From DASSKF01 sp035690725 (GTDB lineage Bacteria; Actinomycetota; Actinomycetes; Actinomycetales; Dermatophilaceae), in the NCBI GenBank assembly GCA_035690725.1, contig DASSKF010000230.1, forward strand, positions 1 to 9,738: DNA of 9,738 nucleotides, written 5' to 3'. A program made the position numbers and the translations under genes. This document shows positions 6,397 through 9,738 of this stretch, piece after piece (position 1 is the first letter of the stretch; each line of letters opens with the position of its first letter). The notes beneath the pieces were generated by a model, which had not been told where the DNA came from, did no database searches, and was given only the letters and a program-made list of their open reading frames with translations.

Positions 6397-7077
6397 CTAC
6401 AGGTGGTCGACGAGGTCGAGCCAGGGGTGGTCGGCCCGTTCCCGGCCCACGGCGTCGCGCAGCCACGCCCGCCGTCCCTCGTCGAGCAGCGACCACGCCG
6501 CCCGCAGGTCGGCCCGGTCCTTGTCCCGGTCCAGCCGGGCCTTGTGCTGCAGCACCAGCTCCGGCCGCAGGTAGCGCACGCCGTCGCGGGTGAACGTCAC
6601 GTCCTCCAGTTCCGCGACGTGGGAGGGGTCCCGCCGGGAGACCCACCGGCCGTCCGCGTCGTCGTTGAGGATGCAGTCGACCACCCACGGCGCCAGTGCG
6701 TGCTCGCGCAGCCACAGCTGGCCGGCCTCGCGGTGGGGTTCGGGGAAGTCGTCGTTGAGCGGGCGCAGCATCCCGCCGCCGGCGCTCCAGACGTGGAACC
6801 GGTCGCCCACGTGCCGTCGGAAGTCGGCGAGGTCCCGCCGGAAGATCACCACGTCGATGTCCTCGTGGTGCCGCGGCACGCCGGTGAACGCCTCGAGGGC
6901 GTGGCCGCCGACGACCCACCAGGGCCGGTCGTACCCGGCGAAGAAGCCCACGGCCCCCGCCGGGTCGAGGGGCGACCAGTCGCCGTAGAGGCGCCGGAAC
7001 GCGCGCTCCTCCTCGTCGATCCCGTCGGCGGTGGGCCCGTCGGCGACGGGTGGTGCGGCCTCGGTCTGCTCGGTCAC
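6397..7077 (-). CDS. Nucleotidyltransferase-fold protein, aminoglycoside-adenylyltransferase-like
   Basis: A 226-residue soluble protein. After an acidic N-terminus (1-25), WWVVGGHALEAFTG (53-66) and HEDIDVVIF (71-79) give the G-G ... D-x-D pattern of the polymerase-beta-like nucleotidyltransferase fold, with D73 and D75 as likely metal ligands. The later segment RPELVLQHKARLDRDKDRADL (171-191) matches the conserved basic C-terminal helix seen in ANT(2'')-like and AbiEii-like proteins. Such proteins transfer a nucleotide to an antibiotic, RNA or protein, so the fold is assigned but not the substrate. No HEPN or antitoxin-like partner is next to it. The GTG at 7077 is chosen because the protein from there is coherent; sequence further upstream in frame lies antisense to the divergent gene. 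It converges on the response regulator gene. Confidence 0.82.
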   Translation of the reverse strand: MTEQTEAAPPVADGPTADGIDEEERAFRRLYGDWSPLDPAGAVGFFAGYDRPWWVVGGHALEAFTGVPRHHEDIDVVIFRRDLADFRRHVGDRFHVWSAGGGMLRPLNDDFPEPHREAGQLWLREHALAPWVVDCILNDDADGRWVSRRDPSHVAELEDVTFTRDGVRYLRPELVLQHKARLDRDKDRADLRAAWSLLDEGRRAWLRDAVGRERADHPWLDLVDHL

Positions 7078-7089
7078 CCGCCCATCATG
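7078..7089 (-). promoter_or_regulatory. Candidate -10 element for the nucleotidyltransferase gene
   Basis: On the minus strand CATGAT (7089-7084) agrees with TATAAT at four of six positions and is followed by six bases (GGGCGG) and then the GTG. A GGGGAG lies further upstream, about 12 bases from the start, which is long for a Shine-Dalgarno. No clear -35 is visible. Confidence 0.3.
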
Positions 7090-7144
7090 CTCCCCGGCAC
7101 GGCACGAGCGGCGAGGCCGCGGCTGCGGTGCCACAGTGGAGGGC

Positions 7145-7549
7145 ATGCGTTCGGAGACCTTCACCGTGCGGACCGGTGACCGCGACACCGTGGTCGACAT
7201 CACCCGCCGGTGCGCGTCCTTCGCGCGCGACGAGGGGGACGGCCTGCTGCACGCCTTCGTGCCCCACGCCACGGCCGGGCTCGCCCTGATCGAGACGGGG
7301 TCGGGCAGTGACGACGACCTCCTCGCCGCGCTCGCCGACCTGCTCCCCGCGGACGACCGGTGGCGCCACCAGCACGGCAGCCCGGGGCACGGGCGGTCGC
7401 ACGTCATGCCCGCGGTCGTGCCGCCCTCCCTGTCGGTGCCGGTGCTGGGTGGCCAGCTGCAGCTGGGCACCTGGCAGAGCGTCTGCCTGGTGGACCTCAA
7501 CGTCGACAACCACGAGCGGCAGGTGCGCCTGTCCTTCCTCGGAGGCTGA
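7145..7549 (+). CDS. YjbQ/UPF0047 family protein
   Basis: A 134-residue cytosolic protein of the YjbQ (UPF0047) family, some members of which show weak thiamine-phosphate synthase activity; the physiological role is unsettled. Signature stretches are FVPHATAGLALIETGSG (38-54), the histidine-rich DDRWRHQHGSPGHGRSHVMP (70-89), and the C-terminal VPVLGGQLQLGTWQSVCLVD (98-117), all in family order. Length is normal for the family. The ATG at 7145 is preceded by GGAGGG, rather close to the start; an in-frame GTG at 7136 is an alternative. It is divergent from the nucleotidyltransferase gene (67 bp between starts). It is followed after five bases by the CDF transporter gene, so the two are almost certainly cotranscribed. 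Confidence 0.9.
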   Translation: MRSETFTVRTGDRDTVVDITRRCASFARDEGDGLLHAFVPHATAGLALIETGSGSDDDLLAALADLLPADDRWRHQHGSPGHGRSHVMPAVVPPSLSVPVLGGQLQLGTWQSVCLVDLNVDNHERQVRLSFLGG

Positions 7550-7554
7550 GCACC

Positions 7555-8607
7555 ATGGCCGAACCACCGGACTCCCCCTCCCAACGGGACCCGTCCCGGC
7601 CGCAGGAGTCGGGAGACCGGCACGGAACGCGGGAGTCGCCCCCGGAGCCGGTCGACATGGGGCCGCTGAGCGCCGACACCGGCGAGAACGAGAGCACGAC
7701 GACGGTCCTCATCGCCCTGGGCGTCAACTTGCTCATCGCCCTGGCCAAGAGCGCGGCGGCGTTCCTCAGCCACTCGGCCTCGATGATGGCCGAGGCGGCG
7801 CACTCGTGGGCGGACACCGGCAACGAGGTCCTGCTGCTGGTCGCCGACAAACGCGCACACAAGGGGCCGGACGAGACCCACCCGCTCGGGTACGGCCGGG
7901 AGGGCTACGTCTGGGCGCTGTTCGCCGGCATGGGGCTGTTCGTCGCCGGCTCGGTGGTCTCGTTCTTCCGCGGCATCAAGGAGCTGATGCAGCCCGAGCC
8001 GGGCGGCGACTACCTCATCTCCTACATCGTGCTCGCGATCGCGCTCATCTTCGAGACCATCTCCTTCGTCCGCTCGGCGAGACAGGCCAGGCCCGAGGCG
8101 AGGACGATGGACCGCGACCTCATCGAGCACGTCCTCCAGACGTCGGACCCCACGCTGCGCGCGGTCTTCTTCGAGGACGCCGCGGCCATCACCGGCGTCG
8201 TCATCGCCGGGCTCGGCCTGTTCCTGCACCAGCTCACCGGGAACCCGGTCTACGACGCGATCGGCTCGCTGCTCATCGGCACCGTGCTGGCCGCGACGGC
8301 CTACGTGCTCGTGGACCGCAACCGGGCGTTCCTGCTCGGCGAGCAGGCGGACCCGTCGATCCGCGAGGCGACGATCGCGTCGCTGCTCGAGATGCCCGAG
8401 ATCGAGCGGGTCACCTTCCTGCGGCTGTCCATCGTCGGCCCGCGACAGATCTTCGTCGTCGGGGACGTGGACCTCGCCGGCGACGAGCGCGAGACCCGGG
8501 TCGCCGAGACGCTGCGCCACCTCGAGGCCCGGCTGCGCGAGTCCGCCGCCGTCGTCGACGCGGTCCTCAGCCTGTCCGTGCAGGACGAGGAGAGCATCAC
8601 GAGGTAA
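7555..8607 (+). CDS. Cation diffusion facilitator (CDF) family divalent-metal transporter
   Basis: A 350-residue inner-membrane metal/proton antiporter of the CDF family, which exports Zn, Co, Fe, Mn or Cd ions. A hydrophilic, Pro/Asp/Glu-rich N-terminus (1-45) precedes six membrane segments (about 49-70, 78-97, 117-137, 153-174, 206-225 and 232-254). The metal site in TM2 is HSWAD (H83, D87). TM5 carries FFEDAAAITG (E207, D208) rather than the HxxxD of zinc-type members, and HPLGYGREGYVWALFAGMGLF follows TM2; this resembles the ZnT9 (SLC30A9)-like branch. The C-terminal domain (about 262-350) has the dimerising ferredoxin-like pattern ending VVDAVLSLSVQDEE. The ATG at 7555 has GGAGG nine bases upstream, inside the end of the YjbQ gene. 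Metal specificity cannot be read; cobalt is possible given the B12 riboswitch next door. Confidence 0.92.
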   Translation: MAEPPDSPSQRDPSRPQESGDRHGTRESPPEPVDMGPLSADTGENESTTTVLIALGVNLLIALAKSAAAFLSHSASMMAEAAHSWADTGNEVLLLVADKRAHKGPDETHPLGYGREGYVWALFAGMGLFVAGSVVSFFRGIKELMQPEPGGDYLISYIVLAIALIFETISFVRSARQARPEARTMDRDLIEHVLQTSDPTLRAVFFEDAAAITGVVIAGLGLFLHQLTGNPVYDAIGSLLIGTVLAATAYVLVDRNRAFLLGEQADPSIREATIASLLEMPEIERVTFLRLSIVGPRQIFVVGDVDLAGDERETRVAETLRHLEARLRESAAVVDAVLSLSVQDEESITR

Positions 8608-8643
8608 CCCGGGACGAGGGGGGACGGCCGACCCGGACCCGCT
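8608..8643. other. Spacer after the CDF gene
   Basis: This is the first part of the 319-bp gap between coding regions. It contains a CCGGG (8609-8613) that could pair with CCCGG (8632-8636) over an 18-base loop, too weak to call a terminator. No ORF with coding character is seen. The remaining gap holds the promoter, riboswitch and expression platform listed separately. Confidence 0.5.
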
Positions 8644-8673
8644 TTGACGGCCCCACGGGGCACGTGGGATTGT
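8644..8673 (+). promoter_or_regulatory. Candidate sigma70-type promoter for the riboswitch transcript
   Basis: TTGACG (8644-8649) matches the -35 consensus at five of six positions. After an 18-bp spacer, GATTGT (8668-8673) is a moderate -10. The predicted start near 8680 coincides with the first base of riboswitch stem P1 (8681), which supports the call. The spacer contains the inverted repeat GCCCC-AC-GGGGC (8650-8661) and the palindrome CACGTG (8661-8666), either of which might be an operator. Confidence 0.5.
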
Positions 8674-8680
8674 TCTCCTA

Positions 8681-8831
8681 CCGAACGCCTGTGGTCAGGG
8701 AAAGCCGGTCGAAGTCCGGCGCTGACCCGCAACCGTGGGCCGTCGGGGCACCGCGAGCGGTTCCGGACGACGAGTCCGGGCGCCGACACCGTGCCGCGGC
8801 GGCAAGCCGGAGCACCTGCCGGAGGCATCGG
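8681..8831 (+). promoter_or_regulatory. Cobalamin riboswitch aptamer (RF00174-like)
   Basis: This RNA element binds a cobalamin and normally turns the downstream gene off when B12 is plentiful. P1 can form between CCGA..GCCT (8681-8690) and AGGC.TCGG (8823-8831). The conserved AGGGAAA (8697-8703) is followed by P4 (GCCGG 8704-8708 with CCGGC 8716-8720). P3 is GTCAG (8694-8698) with CTGAC (8722-8726). P5 is CCC (8726-8728) with GGG (8737-8739), enclosing L5 GCAACCGT. A peripheral hairpin CCGGAC/GTCCGG lies at 8763-8779. The B12 box AAGCCGGAGCACCTGCC (8804-8820) closes the core. Order and spacing fit the family. The downstream gene is an SCO2322-like membrane-anchored protein, consistent with B12 or cobalt uptake. 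Confidence 0.93.
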
Positions 8832-8914
8832 CTCCCTTGTCCGTCGTGGTATGCGGATGGAGCTGCAGAGCAGGTCGGCCCGTCGGGCCACCGGACTCTC
8901 CCGCCCCCGTCCGC
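8832..8914 (+). promoter_or_regulatory. Riboswitch expression platform (P13 and competing helices)
   Basis: Hairpin P13 can form from TCCGTC (8840-8845) and GATGGA (8856-8861) with one G-U pair. Its loop includes GGTATGCG, complementary to L5 (CGCAACC, 8729-8734 and flank) apart from one bulged A, so an L5-L13 kissing contact is likely. GCGGATGG (8853-8860) can alternatively pair with CCGTCCGC (8907-8914), ending at the Shine-Dalgarno. A third stem, CGGAC/GTCCG (8892-8896/8909-8913), competes with that helix. A further hairpin GGT-GGCCC/GGGCC-ACC spans 8873-8892. No U-tract follows any of them, favouring translational over transcriptional control. Confidence 0.6.
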
Positions 8915-8921
8915 GAGGAGG
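8915..8921 (+). promoter_or_regulatory. Strong Shine-Dalgarno of the riboswitch-controlled gene
   Basis: GAGGAGG lies five bases before the ATG at 8927 and is among the strongest ribosome binding sites in the window. It begins exactly where the competing helix 8853-8860/8907-8914 ends, so its accessibility is the likely regulated step. Confidence 0.75.
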
Positions 8922-8926
8922 TCTGG

Positions 8927-9736
8927 ATGTTCCTCGCTCGCGTGCACTCCCCGCGGTCCCTGCGACCGCTGGCCCTCGTGACCCTCGCCGCGCTCGTCGC
9001 GGCCCTGTTCACCACCCTGCTGGCGCCCGCCGGCACCGCCCAGGCGACCGCCTACCGGTTCTGGGGCTACTACCAGCTCCAGGACGGCACCTGGGCGTTC
9101 GCGCAGAAGGGGCCCGACCAGGTCAGGCCGAAGGACGGGTCGGTCGAGGGCTGGCGCTTCGCCCTCTCCGACCAGAAGACCCCGCGCTTCCCCCGCGCCA
9201 CACCGTCGTTCGCCGACGTCTGCGGCGACACCGCCGCCGAGGACGGCCGGAAGCGGGTCGCCGTGGTCCTCGACTACGGCCGTCCGGCCGACGGTGGCTC
9301 CGGCGCCGAGCCGCCCGCACCCCGGGCCGACTGCGCGGTCGTCGACGCCGCCGCCAGCAGCGCCGAGGTGCTCGCCGCGGTCGCCCAGGTGCGCAGCGAC
9401 CAGGCGCTCGTCTGCGCCGTGGACGGCTACCCCGACAGCGGCTGCGGCGGTGAGGTGAAGGACGTGCCGGCCGCCGCGAAGTCGCCCGACGAGCAGGTCG
9501 CCCTCGCCGGCCTGGCCGGCGAGCCCGCCGCCTCCGCAGCGCCATCCGCCTCCGCGGCCCCGTCCACGGCGCCCTCGGCGACCGCGGGCGCCACCGGCGA
9601 CGGGGCCGCCGCGAGCTCGGCGGCGGCGCAGGAGGACTCGGGCAGCTCGAACGCCACCTGGGTGGGCTTCGGGATCGCCATCCTCATCGTGGCCGCCCTG
9701 GCCCTGGTCGCGGCCCAGCGCCGCCGCAAGGGCTGA
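8927..9736 (+). CDS. Secreted, C-terminally membrane-anchored protein, SCO2322-like, under B12 riboswitch
   Basis: A 269-residue exported protein. The N-terminus has basic residues, a hydrophobic core (about 14-36) and a likely signal-peptidase site after AQA (38-40). The extracellular domain (41 to about 185) starts TAYRFWGYYQLQDGTWAFAQKG, carries VEGWRFALSD, and contains four cysteines (C99, C136, C163, C173) that could form two disulfides. A low-complexity Ala/Ser/Pro linker (about 198-235) leads to a single membrane helix (245-263) and a basic tail RRRKG; there is no LPXTG motif. The layout and the YRFWGYYQ...GTW...GWRF pattern resemble the actinobacterial SCO2322 family, which I recall near cobalt/cobalamin ECF transporter genes. 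No enzymatic motif is seen. The ATG has GAGGAGG five bases upstream. The biochemical role is unknown; a surface part of B12 or cobalt capture is an inference from the riboswitch. Confidence 0.88.
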   Translation: MFLARVHSPRSLRPLALVTLAALVAALFTTLLAPAGTAQATAYRFWGYYQLQDGTWAFAQKGPDQVRPKDGSVEGWRFALSDQKTPRFPRATPSFADVCGDTAAEDGRKRVAVVLDYGRPADGGSGAEPPAPRADCAVVDAAASSAEVLAAVAQVRSDQALVCAVDGYPDSGCGGEVKDVPAAAKSPDEQVALAGLAGEPAASAAPSASAAPSTAPSATAGATGDGAAASSAAAQEDSGSSNATWVGFGIAILIVAALALVAAQRRRKG

Positions 9737-9738
9737 GG

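Noticed and set aside
6397..7077. Phage-defence or toxin-antitoxin role for the nucleotidyltransferase
   Set aside because: No HEPN, AbiEi-like or small antitoxin gene is adjacent; the neighbours are a regulator and a YjbQ/CDF pair, so the context does not support it.
7078..8520. In-frame extension of the nucleotidyltransferase gene upstream of 7077
   Set aside because: The added residues are antisense to the YjbQ and CDF genes and have no coding character; GTG 7077 gives a coherent family-length protein.
8772..8795. Second possible B12 box (GAGTCCGGGCGCC...)
   Set aside because: It forms one arm of the CCGGAC/GTCCGG peripheral hairpin and matches the box less well than AAGCCGGAGCACCTGCC at 8804-8820, which is also correctly placed before the 3' strand of P1.
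9520..9630. Repetitive GCC/TCC-rich stretch, possible DNA tandem repeat
   Set aside because: It encodes the Ala/Ser/Pro linker of the surface protein; the repeat is imperfect and explained by low-complexity coding.
1..9738. CRISPR arrays, insertion sequences, attachment sites, tRNA or rRNA genes
   Set aside because: Looked for direct repeats, transposase motifs, terminal inverted repeats and tRNA arms on both strands by eye; none was seen. Short or degenerate elements could have been missed without a search tool.

Overview
The window is strongly G+C-rich, with frequent GTG starts, four-base stop/start overlaps and third-position G/C bias. Gene content also points to a high-GC actinomycete chromosome: a DesK/NarL-type two-component pair, an SCO2322-like surface protein and a free-standing cobT. 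I cannot place the genus. No mobile element, CRISPR array, tRNA or rRNA is visible; this looks like chromosomal housekeeping and accessory DNA.

Left part, minus strand (4316 down to the left edge): five tightly packed genes run leftward. They are an ABC ATPase (4316-3417), its ABC-2 permease (3420-2569, ATGA overlap), cobT (2541-1444, lower-ligand activation for cobalamin), a 71-residue conserved hypothetical protein (1404-1189), and a serine hydrolase of the class C beta-lactamase fold (1192 to beyond position 1, GTGA overlap). Gaps are 27 and 39 bp, so they may form one transcription unit, possibly with an internal promoter at 1411-1416.

Centre, plus strand (4448-6363): a sensor histidine kinase and a LuxR-type response regulator overlap by GTGA and are divergent from the ABC genes across 131 bp. 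This is the usual layout for a two-component system that controls a neighbouring exporter. A minus-strand nucleotidyltransferase-fold protein (7077-6397) converges on the regulator.

Right part, plus strand: a YjbQ/UPF0047 protein (7145-7549) and a CDF metal-cation transporter (7555-8607) form a compact pair. A 319-bp gap follows, holding a candidate promoter (8644-8673), a cobalamin riboswitch (8681-8831) and an expression platform. These precede a secreted, C-terminally membrane-anchored protein (8927-9736) that ends two bases before the window edge.

The most interesting region is 8640-9736: B12-sensing RNA placed in front of a surface protein of unknown biochemical function. By eye I can trace P1, P3, P4, P5/L5, the B12 box, an L5-L13 kissing candidate, and a competing 8-bp helix that ends directly at the Shine-Dalgarno sequence. 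Together with cobT and a divalent-metal transporter, cobalamin/cobalt metabolism is a recurring theme of this window.
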